Source: Rugamonas sp045984285 (GTDB lineage Bacteria > Pseudomonadota > Gammaproteobacteria > Burkholderiales > Burkholderiaceae_D). Taken from it: 64,000 bases of DNA. The stretch lies in assembly GCF_045984285.3 (NCBI RefSeq), contig NZ_JBJQIK030000010.1:122081-186080 (forward strand), read 5' to 3'. The position numbers and the translations under genes are program-made. Below the pieces are notes generated by a model. The model was not told the DNA's origin. It was given only the letters and a program-made list of their open reading frames with translations, and did not search any database. Positions 33,307 to 42,193 of this stretch are shown here, in pieces (position 1 is the stretch's first letter; every line of letters starts with the position of its first letter).

Positions 33307-34605
33307 TTAGCCCGGCAGGCTCAGGGCGCCAGTCACCACCGCTCCCGCAATCAGCAGCAGCGAACAGGAGATCGCCCACTTCATCGCGAAGCGCTGCACC
33401 GGGCCGATCTCCACGTTCAGCATCGCCGTGACCAGGTACAGCGACGCCATCAGGGGGCTCAGCGTGTGCACGGCGGAACCCAGCAATGAGGCGCGTGCAA
33501 TCTCCACCGCCGGCACGCCGTAGGCCGCCCCGGTTTTCGCGAGGATAGGCACGATGCCGAAGTAGTAGGCGTCATTCGACAGCAGGAAGGTCATCGGCAT
33601 CGACAGCAAGGCCGTGATCACCGCCATGTACGGGCCGGCCTGCGACGGAATCACCTCGATCATCGACAACCCCATCGCGTCCACCATGCCGGTGCCATTC
33701 AGGATGCCGGTGAAGGCCCCCGCGCACAGGATCAGCAGCATGATGAAGAAGCAGTTGTGCGCATGCGCCTCCAGCCGCGCCAGCTGCTCCTTCGGCGTGC
33801 GGAAGTTGAGCAGCAGCGCGATGGCGGAACCGACCATGAAAGTAACCGGCAGCGGCACTACGCTGGTGAGCACGCAGGCCAGCAGGCCCACGGTGAGCAC
33901 CACGTTCGCGACGCGGCGGGCGGTGCCGCCCGTGAACGGCACGTCCGGCTCCGGCAGCGTGGCCACAGCGGGAGCAACGCTGCCGCCGGTATAGCCCAGC
34001 CGGCGCCGCTCGCGTTTGCCGAAATGCCAGGCCAGCACGAAGATGCCGGCGGCGGCAATGCCCATGGCGGGCAGCAAGGGCAGGAAGACGCTGTTTGGAT
34101 CGATGCGCAAAGCGCTCGACACCCGCGCCACCGGCCCGCCCCATGGCGTGAGGTTCATCAGCGAATTGGTGAGGCCCAGCAGGGTAAGCAGGACCATGAG
34201 GTTCATCCCGATCCGGCGGTAGATCGGCAGGAAGGCGCCGAACACCACCAGCGCGGTGCTGGTGCCGTCGCCGTCCAGCGCCACCAGCAGCGACAGCGCC
34301 GTGGTGCCCAGCGCGATGCGCAGCGGGTCGTCGCCGACGCGGCGCACAATGGCGCGGCTCAGTGGATCGAACAGGCCCACGTCCAGCATCAGGCCGAAAT
34401 ACAGCACGGCGAACATCAGCGTGATGCCGATCGGCGCCACCTGCGTGAAGCCGGTGGCGATCATTGCGCCGAGTTGGGGGCCGAAGCCGGCCAGCGTGCC
34501 GAACAGCATGGGAATCAAGGTCAGCGCCACCACGGCGGACGTCTTGCGCGTCATGATCAGCAGCATGAAGCTGGCGACCATGGCGAAGCCGTTCATTGCT
34601 AGCAT
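33307..34605 (-). CDS. CitMHS-family citrate-type proton symporter
   Basis: 432 residues with about 11-12 hydrophobic helices. CitMHS marks are FGLMLDVGLFDPLSRAIVR, LDGDGTSTALVVFGAFLPIYRR, LTPWGGPVARVSSAL and LLSNDAYYFGIVPILAKTGA. Such carriers import citrate or related tricarboxylates, often as metal complexes, with protons. Its stop lies three bases from that of the convergent citrate-synthase fusion; its start overlaps the preceding hydroxyacid dehydrogenase by 7 bases, so the two are coupled. It is the most informative clue that the locus handles a citrate-like acid. Confidence 0.93.
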   Translation of the reverse strand: MLAMNGFAMVASFMLLIMTRKTSAVVALTLIPMLFGTLAGFGPQLGAMIATGFTQVAPIGITLMFAVLYFGLMLDVGLFDPLSRAIVRRVGDDPLRIALGTTALSLLVALDGDGTSTALVVFGAFLPIYRRIGMNLMVLLTLLGLTNSLMNLTPWGGPVARVSSALRIDPNSVFLPLLPAMGIAAAGIFVLAWHFGKRERRRLGYTGGSVAPAVATLPEPDVPFTGGTARRVANVVLTVGLLACVLTSVVPLPVTFMVGSAIALLLNFRTPKEQLARLEAHAHNCFFIMLLILCAGAFTGILNGTGMVDAMGLSMIEVIPSQAGPYMAVITALLSMPMTFLLSNDAYYFGIVPILAKTGAAYGVPAVEIARASLLGSAVHTLSPLMASLYLVTAMLNVEIGPVQRFAMKWAISCSLLLIAGAVVTGALSLPG

Positions 34606-35639
34606 GGCTGCACCTCCCTGGCACGGCGGCCATCCGCGATGAGGCAGGCGGGCGGAATGGCCGTGCCGTCCAGTGCCGCGACAACGCAGCGCGCCGCCAG
34701 CATATTGGTGCGCTCCAGGCCCTCATGAGTGGAGGCGCCCGCATGCGGCGTGGCCACTACATTGGGCAGGGCAAGCAGCTGGCGCGTGACCTCCTGCATG
34801 GCAGGATCGGCTTCGCTCTGGAACACATCGAGGCCCGCGCCGCCCAGGTGGCCGCTCAGGAGGGCCTGCAGCAGCGCCGCATCGTCCACCAGCCCGCCGC
34901 GTGCGGTATTGATAAGGAAGGCGCCGCGCTTCATGCGCGCGAGCGCGCCGGCATCGATCAGGGCGCGGGTTTCGGGCGTCAGGGGCGCGTGCAAGGAAAT
35001 ATAGTCCGATTGTTCGAGCAGGGTTGGCAGGTTCACATAGCTTATATTATTTGCCTGGCCGTATGTCTCCGAGGGCGTCGGCGTGGCCACGAGGATGTTG
35101 GCATGGAAGGCCCGCAGGCGTTCGACGACGGCGCGGCCGATGCGGCCCAGGCCCACGATGCCGACGGTTTTGCGGTACAGGTCGCGGCCCGGCAGGATGG
35201 TCCAGTCGCCCGCTTCCATGCGGCGCTGCGATTCGCGCAGGCGGTGCGCCAGCGCCAGCATCATGCCCAGCGTGTGGTCCGCTACGCAGGCGTCGTTGCC
35301 GCCCACGGCCACGGTGCCCACTTTGCCCAGGTCGCGGATGGCGTCCATGTCCACCCGGTCGTAGCCCACGCCGCGGCGCGCCACAACGCGCAGCTGCGGC
35401 AGCTTCTCCAGCAGGCTGCGGCTGACATGGGCATGGCCCACGATCCAGCCGTCCGCGCCTTCCAGCATGGCCTGCAGCGCTGCTTCCGGCAGGCCGCCAT
35501 CGGCCTGGCCGGGCGGCAGTTCCGCCAGCCGCACATGGCAGCCGTGTTCCTCAAGGAAGGCAGTTGCCGCGGCATCGAAGAAGCGCTGGCTCACCAGGAC
35601 CGTGCGGTTCCGTCCGGGCTGCGTGCTGTGTATTTCCAA
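34599..35639 (-). CDS. D-isomer-specific 2-hydroxyacid dehydrogenase
   Basis: 346 residues. NAD-binding motif VGLGRIGRAVVERL; catalytic residues in RGGLVDDAALLQALLSGH (Arg), DVFQSEADP (Glu) and ATPHAGASTHEG (His), as in the SerA/PGDH and hydroxypyruvate reductase families. VVARRGVGYDRVDMDAI is also typical. It would interconvert a 2-hydroxyacid with the 2-oxoacid. Coupled to CitMHS by a 7-base overlap, and downstream of the TonB receptor terminator (35667-35690), so probably transcribed from its own promoter within 35640-35666. The range of substrates in this family is broad. Confidence 0.92.
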   Translation of the reverse strand: MEIHSTQPGRNRTVLVSQRFFDAAATAFLEEHGCHVRLAELPPGQADGGLPEAALQAMLEGADGWIVGHAHVSRSLLEKLPQLRVVARRGVGYDRVDMDAIRDLGKVGTVAVGGNDACVADHTLGMMLALAHRLRESQRRMEAGDWTILPGRDLYRKTVGIVGLGRIGRAVVERLRAFHANILVATPTPSETYGQANNISYVNLPTLLEQSDYISLHAPLTPETRALIDAGALARMKRGAFLINTARGGLVDDAALLQALLSGHLGGAGLDVFQSEADPAMQEVTRQLLALPNVVATPHAGASTHEGLERTNMLAARCVVAALDGTAIPPACLIADGRRAREVQPC

Positions 35640-35666
35640 TTGAATTCCTCTCTTCTTACATGAAAA

Positions 35667-35690
35667 GGCCGGCCGCGGCGGCGGCCGGCC
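35667..35690 (-). terminator. Rho-independent terminator after the TonB-dependent receptor
   Basis: GGCCGGCCGC - GGCG - GCGGCCGGCC is a perfect 10-bp stem with a 4-base loop. On the minus strand it is followed by TTTT. It lies 7 bases past the receptor stop and separates that gene from the dehydrogenase/CitMHS pair. Confidence 0.8.
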
Positions 35691-35696
35691 GGTTTG

Positions 35697-37994
35697 CTAC
35701 AGGTTGGCGCGCAGGTTCAGGCCAATGGTGCGCGGACGCCCCCAGAAGAAGTTGCGCTGCTGGGTGTAGACGTCAGGACCGTCGAAGTCTTCGCGCAGCG
35801 CCACCTTGCGGTTGGCGGCGTTGTCGATGAAGCCGTACAGCTGCCAGTTCTTCGACTCGACGCCGAAGCGCAGGTCCAGCACCGTGCTGCCGGGCGTTTT
35901 GTTCTGGTAGTGCGGCAGGTCGGAAATAATCTCGGTGCGGTGCGCCAGCCGTCCCCCCAGGAAGCCGGTCAGCGCGCCGCCCGCATTGAAGCGGTAGCTG
36001 CTGCCAAGGCTGAAGGTGCGCTTGCTGGTGCCGGGAATCGGCGTGCCTGCGGGTACCGTGATATCGCCCGCGCTCGGGCCCAGCACCACGTCGTCATCCA
36101 GTTCTGCCCTGAGCAGGGAGGCCGAGAACGACAGTTCGAAGCGCCGCGTCGGCATCCATTTCGCATCGAGGTCGAAACCCTCGCTGTGCGCACTGCCCAC
36201 ATTGCCCAGCGCCTTGCCCACGCCGCCGATGCCCTGTTCCACCACCTGCTGCAGGTCGTCCCAGCGCATGCGGTAAACCGACACGTTCACGCTGGCCGTA
36301 TTCCCCAGCAGATTGGTCTTCATGCCGAGTTCATTGTTCACCAGCGTTTCGGGCTTGTAGTCCGGCGCTGCATTCGGCGTGAAAGGCAGGTACTCGTTCT
36401 GGCCGCCGCTGCGGAAGCCCTTGCTGTGCGTGGCGTAGCCCATCACGTCCGGCGACCATTTATAGCTCGCCGTCACCTTGGGATTGAACAGGGAGGACGA
36501 AGCGCTGCTTCCCGACGATCCGGGCGGCAAGCCGCCGCTGAGGAAGGCGAAGGCGCTGTCCCAGGTGGAGCTTGACGTACGCGTTTCCTTGAACATGCGG
36601 CCGCCGGCCAGCAGCTGGAATTCCTTGCTGAAGTCTTTCGAGATTTCACCGAACAGCGCTTTCTGCTTGATCGAGGAGACCGCGCTGACCAGCTGCGGTT
36701 CGCCGATTTCGAAGGCGCCGTCCGTCAGCGCCGACGTGACGGCCATCCAGCTCGCCTTCGGCACCCTTGCAATGGAGTTGGCCTCGGCCCGGTGCAGGGT
36801 GTCGGTCTTCTTGTAGAAGCCGCCCAGCGTCCATTTCAGCGAACTCGAACCGTCCGACACCAGGCGCAGTTCCAGCGTATCGGCCTTGGCGTTGTAATTG
36901 TGGAAGCTGTGCACCGCCGTGGCGGCATCCGGCCAGGGCACGCCCAGCAGGCCGACCGCCAAAGGCCGCAGCTGGCCGAGCGCCTCGTTGATGGTTTCGA
37001 TGGTCTGCGCCTGGTCGGTATCGCCTGCAATCTTGCGGTCCGTATGCGAGGCGCTGGCGACGAAGCTGCCGATGCCGGTTTCGTATTCCACCGTGAGGTT
37101 CAGCGCGGTCAGCTTGTCGTGCTGCGTTTCCGGAATCGAGAAGGAACCGATGCCTGCTTCCGGCCCGCGGCTGCGGGTGCCGTTGTCCGCTTCGTTCACC
37201 AGCGCCATCGCGGAAATGGCGAGATCGCTGGCCGGCTCCGCGCGGAACAGGATGCGGCCGCCTTTGCTTCGCTGTTTGTTTGCATCCTTCAGGGTGCGGA
37301 ACACCGTCTTGCCGTCGGTGATGCGGGCATCCATATAACCGCTGTCTTCGCGCTCGAACAGCACGGCGCGCATCCCTGCCTTGTCCGAGAAGGGAATGTT
37401 GACCATCGCATTGACGGCGTGGTTGTCGCCGCCGCCCTGCGTGCTCGACCAGATCGCTTCCGTGGCTGCCGCCAGCTGGTTGAAGCGCGGCTTGTTGGCG
37501 ATGAAGCGCACCGTGCCTGCCAGCGAACCTTCGCCGAACAGCGTGCCCTGCGGCCCTTTCAGCACCTCCACACGCTGCACGTCGAAGGCGCTCAGGCCGG
37601 GGAAACGGCCTGCGGCGCTGAGCGGCATCTCGTCCACATACATGCCGGTGGCCGAACCGGTGCCGCCGTACAGGTTCATCATGTTCAGTTCGGAGATGCC
37701 GCGCACCGCCACGCCGCCCTGCCCGCCCTGCTCCTGGCGCAGCTCCACGCCCGCCATCGAATTCACCAGCGTGGCGAAGTCCTGGGCGCCGGCATCCTTC
37801 AGATTCTTTTCCGAGAAAACGTTGATCGTCTGCGGCACATCCTGCATGGCCTGCGCCCGGCGCGTTGCCGTAATCACGATCGATTCAATAGTCCCCTTTT
37901 CGGCTGCGCCCTGCTCCACCACCTGTCCAAGCGCCGACAGGGGAAGAACCGGAAGCACGCTCGCGAGTGCCAGGGTCCGGCGTATCTTTTTCAT
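35697..37994 (-). CDS. TonB-dependent outer-membrane receptor
   Basis: 765 residues. Signal peptide (RTLALASVLPVLPLSALGQ), TonB-box-like IESIVITATRRAQ, plug domain (VPQTINVFSEKNLKDAGAQDF, VEVLKGPQGTLFGEGSLAGTVRFI) and a barrel ending in NLRANL. The last residue is Leu rather than the usual Phe. It is in the group of receptors often tied to catabolic loci in oligotrophic bacteria rather than to siderophores. Adjacent genes suggest uptake of a tricarboxylate or its metal chelate, which CitMHS would then carry inward. Probably controlled by the LysR protein at 38081, whose end lies 86 bases from this gene's start, on the same strand and upstream. Confidence 0.92.
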   Translation of the reverse strand: MKKIRRTLALASVLPVLPLSALGQVVEQGAAEKGTIESIVITATRRAQAMQDVPQTINVFSEKNLKDAGAQDFATLVNSMAGVELRQEQGGQGGVAVRGISELNMMNLYGGTGSATGMYVDEMPLSAAGRFPGLSAFDVQRVEVLKGPQGTLFGEGSLAGTVRFIANKPRFNQLAAATEAIWSSTQGGGDNHAVNAMVNIPFSDKAGMRAVLFEREDSGYMDARITDGKTVFRTLKDANKQRSKGGRILFRAEPASDLAISAMALVNEADNGTRSRGPEAGIGSFSIPETQHDKLTALNLTVEYETGIGSFVASASHTDRKIAGDTDQAQTIETINEALGQLRPLAVGLLGVPWPDAATAVHSFHNYNAKADTLELRLVSDGSSSLKWTLGGFYKKTDTLHRAEANSIARVPKASWMAVTSALTDGAFEIGEPQLVSAVSSIKQKALFGEISKDFSKEFQLLAGGRMFKETRTSSSTWDSAFAFLSGGLPPGSSGSSASSSLFNPKVTASYKWSPDVMGYATHSKGFRSGGQNEYLPFTPNAAPDYKPETLVNNELGMKTNLLGNTASVNVSVYRMRWDDLQQVVEQGIGGVGKALGNVGSAHSEGFDLDAKWMPTRRFELSFSASLLRAELDDDVVLGPSAGDITVPAGTPIPGTSKRTFSLGSSYRFNAGGALTGFLGGRLAHRTEIISDLPHYQNKTPGSTVLDLRFGVESKNWQLYGFIDNAANRKVALREDFDGPDVYTQQRNFFWGRPRTIGLNLRANL

Positions 37995-38080
37995 CTTGTC
38001 TCCTGATTTTTTTAAGTGAAAACACGACTTTCATGGCTGCACTTACCGCTTGATCAGGTTATTTATTTGATTAATTGCTG

Positions 38081-39022
38081 TCAATCTTGATTATTTTCGT
38101 CAAGTCTCCGCCTGCCGACCGGCCCATGCTCCTGCATCAGCTCAACAATCCAGTCGATGAAAACCCGCAGGCGGGTGCTGACGTAGCGGTTGGGCGGGAA
38201 AGCCACGTACAGAGGCATGGGATCGAGCAGCCAGTCGGGAAAAAGCGGCTGCAGCTCGCCGTTCGCCACATGCGGCCTGGCCATGTAGTCCGGCAGCCAC
38301 AGCACGCCCATTCCCGCCAGCCCGGCAGCCAGGTAGGCGTTGCCGTCATCCACCGCCACCACATACTGGCCGCGGACATCGACGCGCTCGCCCTTGCGGC
38401 GCATGGCAATGGGATAAGTTTTGCCGCTGCGGCCCCACAGGAAAGCCACGATGCGGTGCTGCGTGCCTTCCAGCTCACGCGGATGCGAAGGCGTGCCGCA
38501 GCGCGCCAGGTAGCCGGGCGCTGCATAGACTTTCAGCTGCAGGTCGCCCACATGCCGCGCCCTCAGCGACTGGTCGGCGAGCACCCCGCCGCGCACCACG
38601 CAATCGACGCTGTCGCCGATCAGGTCTACCGTGCGGTCGCTCACGCCCATATCGATCTGGATATCGGGATAGCGCGCGTGGAAGGCGGGCAGCGCGGGCA
38701 TCAGGATCATGCGCGCCAGCGGGCTTGGCACATCCACCTTCAGCTTGCCGGCCGGCGTGGCCGAGGCATTGGGCAGGCTGGCTTCCGTATCGTCCAGCTC
38801 GGCCAGCAGGCGCACCACGCGCTCGTAGTACACGGCGCCATCGGCCGTGACATTGACCTTGCGCGTGGTGCGGTTGAGCAGCCTGACGCGCAGGCGCGCC
38901 TCCAGCTGCTGCACCAGCTGGGTCACGCTGGTTCGGCTCATCTGCAGCGTTGCCGCCGCTTTCGTGAAGCTGCCTGCCTCCACCACGCGGGCAAAGGCTT
39001 TCATTGCATCGAAACGGTCCAC
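38081..39022 (-). CDS. LysR-family transcriptional regulator
   Basis: 313 residues, CrgA/AaeR-like subgroup: MDRFDAMKAFARVVEAGSF then TKAAATLQMSRTSVTQLVQQLEA (helix-turn-helix), and effector domain with LKVDVPSPLARMILMPAL and AYLAAGLAGMGVLWLPDYMA. Upstream of the TonB receptor and on the same strand; divergent from the RidA gene at 39133, with 110 bases between. Either could be its target. Effector unknown. Confidence 0.93.
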   Translation of the reverse strand: MDRFDAMKAFARVVEAGSFTKAAATLQMSRTSVTQLVQQLEARLRVRLLNRTTRKVNVTADGAVYYERVVRLLAELDDTEASLPNASATPAGKLKVDVPSPLARMILMPALPAFHARYPDIQIDMGVSDRTVDLIGDSVDCVVRGGVLADQSLRARHVGDLQLKVYAAPGYLARCGTPSHPRELEGTQHRIVAFLWGRSGKTYPIAMRRKGERVDVRGQYVVAVDDGNAYLAAGLAGMGVLWLPDYMARPHVANGELQPLFPDWLLDPMPLYVAFPPNRYVSTRLRVFIDWIVELMQEHGPVGRRRLDENNQD

Positions 39023-39132
39023 TGCCGGCTCCTATTGTTTTGGTTTCGCAAATAGTGATGCCTAGTTTCGCGTGTTTATCCTCAAAACACAAACCGTTAA
39101 AGTGGGCCCAGATAATTTTCAAGGAGCCCAGC

Positions 39133-39537
39133 ATGATCAACCGTGACGTCGTATTCCCGCCCGGCCGCCGCGCGCTGTACGAGAAAAACCACTATTCCCC
39201 CGCCATCCGTTCCAACGGATTCCTGTTCGTCTCCGGCCAGGTGGGCAGCCGCGAAGACGGTTCTCCCGAACCCGAGCTCGCAACGCAGGTGCGGCGCGCA
39301 TTTGAAAACCTGAATGCTGTGCTGCATGCCGCGGGCTGCAGCTTCGACGACGTGGTGGACGTGACCGTCTTCATGGTCGATCCGGAGGCGAACTTCGAGA
39401 AGGTGTGGGCGGTGGTGCCCGAGTACTGGGGCGCGGCGCCCTATCCCACGCTGACCGCCGTCGGCGTGACCTGGCTGTATGGCTTCCAGTTCGAGATCAA
39501 GGTGATCGCAAAGCTGCCGGATTCCGGAGGGGCTTGA
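39133..39537 (+). CDS. RidA-family protein
   Basis: 134 residues. RidA/YjgF pattern: NGFLFVSGQVGSREDG, TQVRRAFENLNAVLHAAGCSFDDVVDVTVFM, and EYWGAAPYPTLTAVGVTWL. Canonical members deaminate reactive enamine or imine intermediates using an Arg in a PARxxV motif; here that site reads PTLTAV, so the Arg is missing and a different, non-deaminase role is likely. AAGGAG at 39121 precedes the ATG at 39133. Followed by a terminator (39575-39596). Confidence 0.92.
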   Translation: MINRDVVFPPGRRALYEKNHYSPAIRSNGFLFVSGQVGSREDGSPEPELATQVRRAFENLNAVLHAAGCSFDDVVDVTVFMVDPEANFEKVWAVVPEYWGAAPYPTLTAVGVTWLYGFQFEIKVIAKLPDSGGA

Positions 39538-39542
39538 CATTA

Positions 39543-39558
39543 TGGTGTATATGCACCA
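39543..39558. promoter_or_regulatory. MarR-type operator 1 upstream of the MFS gene
   Basis: TGGTGTATATGCACCA, a 16-bp near-perfect palindrome. The same sequence, one base different, recurs at 39612-39627, and a third copy precedes the MarR gene (42654-42669). It sits just after the RidA stop codon, next to a TTGACA (39534). Confidence 0.7.
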
Positions 39559-39574
39559 AACTGTGTGACATCCC

Positions 39575-39596
39575 AAGCTGCCGGCAATGGCAGCTT
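39575..39596 (+). terminator. Rho-independent terminator after RidA
   Basis: AAGCTGCC - GGCAAT - GGCAGCTT, an 8-bp perfect stem followed by TATTCTT. It ends the RidA transcript before the MFS promoter region. Confidence 0.7.
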
Positions 39597-39611
39597 TATT
39601 CTTACCTAGTT

Positions 39612-39627
39612 TGGTGTATATACACCA
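39612..39627. promoter_or_regulatory. MarR-type operator 2 at the MFS gene
   Basis: TGGTGTATATACACCA is a perfect 16-bp palindrome ending 15 bases before the ATG at 39643, where a bound repressor would block RNA polymerase. Centre-to-centre distance from operator 1 is 69 bp. Confidence 0.75.
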
Positions 39628-39642
39628 TATGGAGCAAATCTT

Positions 39643-40812
39643 ATGGACCGCCGTTTATTCGCCCTTGCCGTTGGCATGTTCGCCGTGGGCACAGACAATT
39701 TCGTGATCGCCGGCATTCTTCCCCAGGTGGCGCAATCCCTTGGCGTACCGGTTCCGGTAGCCGGGCAGATGGTCACGATTTACGCGCTGAGCTACGCCCT
39801 GCTGTCGCCGTTGATTGCAGCCTTCGCGGCGCAGGTGCCGCGCAAGCAGCTGCTGCTCGCCGGCCTGGCGATTTTCGTGGCCGGCAATGTCATCACGGCG
39901 CTGGCGCCCACCATTGGCTGGGTGCTGGCCAGCCGTTTCATCGCCGGCCTCGGCGCCGCCATGTACAGCCCCACCGCTACAGCAAGTGGCGCAGCACTGG
40001 CGGCCCCCGAGAAGCGCGCCCGCGCGCTGGCCATCGTTGTCGCCGGCCTGTCCACCGCCACCGCGCTTGGCTCGCCGCTGGGCACCCTGATCGGCAGCCT
40101 CGGCAACTGGCGCGACACGCTGTGGTTCGTGTCCGCCGTGGGCACGGCGGCCGGCGCGGCGGTGTATTTCCTGCTGCCCGCCATTCCCGCCCTGCCTCCG
40201 GTGAGCTTGCGCCAGCGCCTGGCGCCGCTGCATGACCGGCGTGTCGCGCTGACCCTGCTCACCACGCTGCTGGCCTATGCCGGCCTGTTCTCGGTGTACA
40301 CCTACATCGGCACCAGCTTCGACCGCGCAACCGGCGGCGACGCGCAGGTACTGGCCGGGCTGCTGCTGCTGTGGGGCGTTGCGGCGACCATCGGCAACCT
40401 GGCCGCGGGCCAGCTGACCGACCGCTTCGGCAGCCAGCGCATCATCAACGGCGCCATCGCGCTGCTGGTGCTGAACTTCCTGGCCCTGCCATGGACCAGC
40501 GCCAGCCTGCCGTCGGCCGTGCTTGCGCTGCTGGTGTGGGGCATCTGCGGCTGGGGCCTCGTGGTGCCGCAGCAGGCACGCCTGATCGGCATCACACCCG
40601 CGGCGGCGCCGCTGCTGATGGGCCTCAATTCGGCAGCCCTGTATGTGGGCGTGTCGGCGGCGGGCGTGATCGGGGCGGCCGGCCTTGCGCTGGCGAACCG
40701 CCACCTGCTGGGCCTGATCGCCGCCGTTCCGGTCGCGCTGGCCCTGCTGTCCGCGCAACTGGCCGGGCGCGATATCCGCAAGGCGGCCGTAGCGGCGCCA
40801 ATCGCAGCTTGA
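39643..40812 (+). CDS. MFS transporter, AraJ/arabinose-efflux-like (drug:H+ antiporter)
   Basis: 389 residues with 12 hydrophobic helices. The first helices read FALAVGMFAVGTDNFVIAGIL, which is typical of the AraJ/YdhP efflux group, and PLIAAFAAQVPRKQLLLAGL is the loop 2-3 motif. Expected role is proton-driven efflux of a small toxic compound. Two copies of the MarR operator lie in front (39543, 39612), so it is inducible. The hydrolase fusion gene begins 40 bases downstream and is likely in the same transcript, with the repressor gene convergent at the end. Confidence 0.92.
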   Translation: MDRRLFALAVGMFAVGTDNFVIAGILPQVAQSLGVPVPVAGQMVTIYALSYALLSPLIAAFAAQVPRKQLLLAGLAIFVAGNVITALAPTIGWVLASRFIAGLGAAMYSPTATASGAALAAPEKRARALAIVVAGLSTATALGSPLGTLIGSLGNWRDTLWFVSAVGTAAGAAVYFLLPAIPALPPVSLRQRLAPLHDRRVALTLLTTLLAYAGLFSVYTYIGTSFDRATGGDAQVLAGLLLLWGVAATIGNLAAGQLTDRFGSQRIINGAIALLVLNFLALPWTSASLPSAVLALLVWGICGWGLVVPQQARLIGITPAAAPLLMGLNSAALYVGVSAAGVIGAAGLALANRHLLGLIAAVPVALALLSAQLAGRDIRKAAVAAPIAA

Positions 40813-40852
40813 CAAAGCCATGTCCATGACCAGAATGAATGAAGGGAAAACC

Positions 40853-42193
40853 ATGTCCACGCTACACCGCACCCTCTTCGCTTCGCTGCTGAGCCTGTTG
40901 CCGCCTGGCGGCGTGCTGGCGCAGGATGCAAGCCCGCCGCCAGTACTGCCGCTGGCCGCCGAGCCGCTGCCGAAGCTTACCGTCTATCCCCCTGTGCCGG
41001 AGGCGCTGGCACGCGGCGTCGTGATCCTGCAATTCCGCACAGATCACCTGCGGGTGATGCCGGTATTCGGCGCCAAAGCCGCCGAGGTGTCGCCACATCT
41101 GGGCCACCTGCACATCACCGTCGACAGCTGGCCGGGCACCTGGGCGCACACCAGCAACGATCCGCTGATCCTGGTCGGCCTCACGCCCGGCCCGCACAAG
41201 ATCCTCATGGAACTGGCGGATCCGAATCACAAGATCGTCGGCAGCGAGACCGTGCGGGTCACGGTCCCCGACAGCAAGGCGGCGCACGCGCACCATGCCC
41301 CTCCAGCCACGGAGTCCACCATGAAGATTGAAACGATACAGGCCCGCCCTGGCCTCCAGCTGCGGCGCATGGTGCTGCGGCCGCCGCAGCCGAAAGGAAC
41401 GGTACTGCTGCTGCATGGCTTCCCCGAAACGCTGTACGCGTGGAAGGAAGTGGCCGAAGCGCTGTCCAGGGAATACGAAGTGCATGCCTTCGACTGGCCC
41501 GGCTTCGGCCAGTCGCAGCGGCCCGCGGCCAGCCAGTTCGCCTATGCGCCGGCGGACTACGCCGCCGTGCTGCAGGACTATATCCGGGCCAGCCGCATCG
41601 ACAGCGCTTCGCTGGTGATCTACGCCACCGACATCGGCGCCCTGCCCGCCCTGCTGGCGGCGGTGGAACAGCCGGCCATTGCGCGGCATATCATCGTGGG
41701 CGACTTCGCCCCCTTCAACCGTCCGCAATACATGTTCGACAGCCTGCAAGGCCTGAAAAGCCAGCCCTCGGCCAGCGTGGTACACGCGGCGATGAACAGC
41801 AACCGCGACGAAATCCTGGAAAACGCCTTCCGCCGCGGCCTGCAGCCTGGCGAGCAATACGAACTGCAAGGGGAATACAAACAGGACCTGGCGGCGGGCT
41901 GGCGCCGCGAAGGACTTACACCGGCCGATGCCTTCTACCACTACTACTCGCACTTCACGCGCGATCAGGACTACCTGGAAGCCAACCTGGCCAGGCTGAA
42001 GACGCCGGTAACAGTGCTGTGGGGCGAGAAGGACATCTACATCAAGAAGGAGATGGGCGCAGAATTCGCGGAAAAGATCGGTGTACGGCAAACGGTATTG
42101 CCAGGGATGGGCCACTACCCGCACCTGCAGGATCCGAAGCAGGCGGCAGACCATATACGCGCCGCATTCGCGGCGCCGCCGGCCTTACGCTGA
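40853..42193 (+). CDS. DUF6130 domain fused to an alpha/beta hydrolase, secreted
   Basis: 446 residues. Signal peptide (1-23, ends VLA-QD); a DUF6130-like domain (about 38-140, GHLHITVDSWPGTWAHTSND, PGPHKILMELADPNHKIV); a His-rich linker; then an alpha/beta hydrolase (157-446) with oxyanion HGFPETLYAW, nucleophile Asp260 in YATDIGA, acid in GEKDIY and His in GMGHYPHLQDP, as in epoxide hydrolases and haloalkane dehalogenases. The two halves are normally separate. The hydrolase half begins with its own ATG at 41321 preceded by GGAG, so a second, cytosolic product is possible. ATG 40853 is chosen for its AAGGG site and signal peptide. Overlaps the convergent MarR gene by 9 bases. Confidence 0.8.
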   Translation: MSTLHRTLFASLLSLLPPGGVLAQDASPPPVLPLAAEPLPKLTVYPPVPEALARGVVILQFRTDHLRVMPVFGAKAAEVSPHLGHLHITVDSWPGTWAHTSNDPLILVGLTPGPHKILMELADPNHKIVGSETVRVTVPDSKAAHAHHAPPATESTMKIETIQARPGLQLRRMVLRPPQPKGTVLLLHGFPETLYAWKEVAEALSREYEVHAFDWPGFGQSQRPAASQFAYAPADYAAVLQDYIRASRIDSASLVIYATDIGALPALLAAVEQPAIARHIIVGDFAPFNRPQYMFDSLQGLKSQPSASVVHAAMNSNRDEILENAFRRGLQPGEQYELQGEYKQDLAAGWRREGLTPADAFYHYYSHFTRDQDYLEANLARLKTPVTVLWGEKDIYIKKEMGAEFAEKIGVRQTVLPGMGHYPHLQDPKQAADHIRAAFAAPPALR

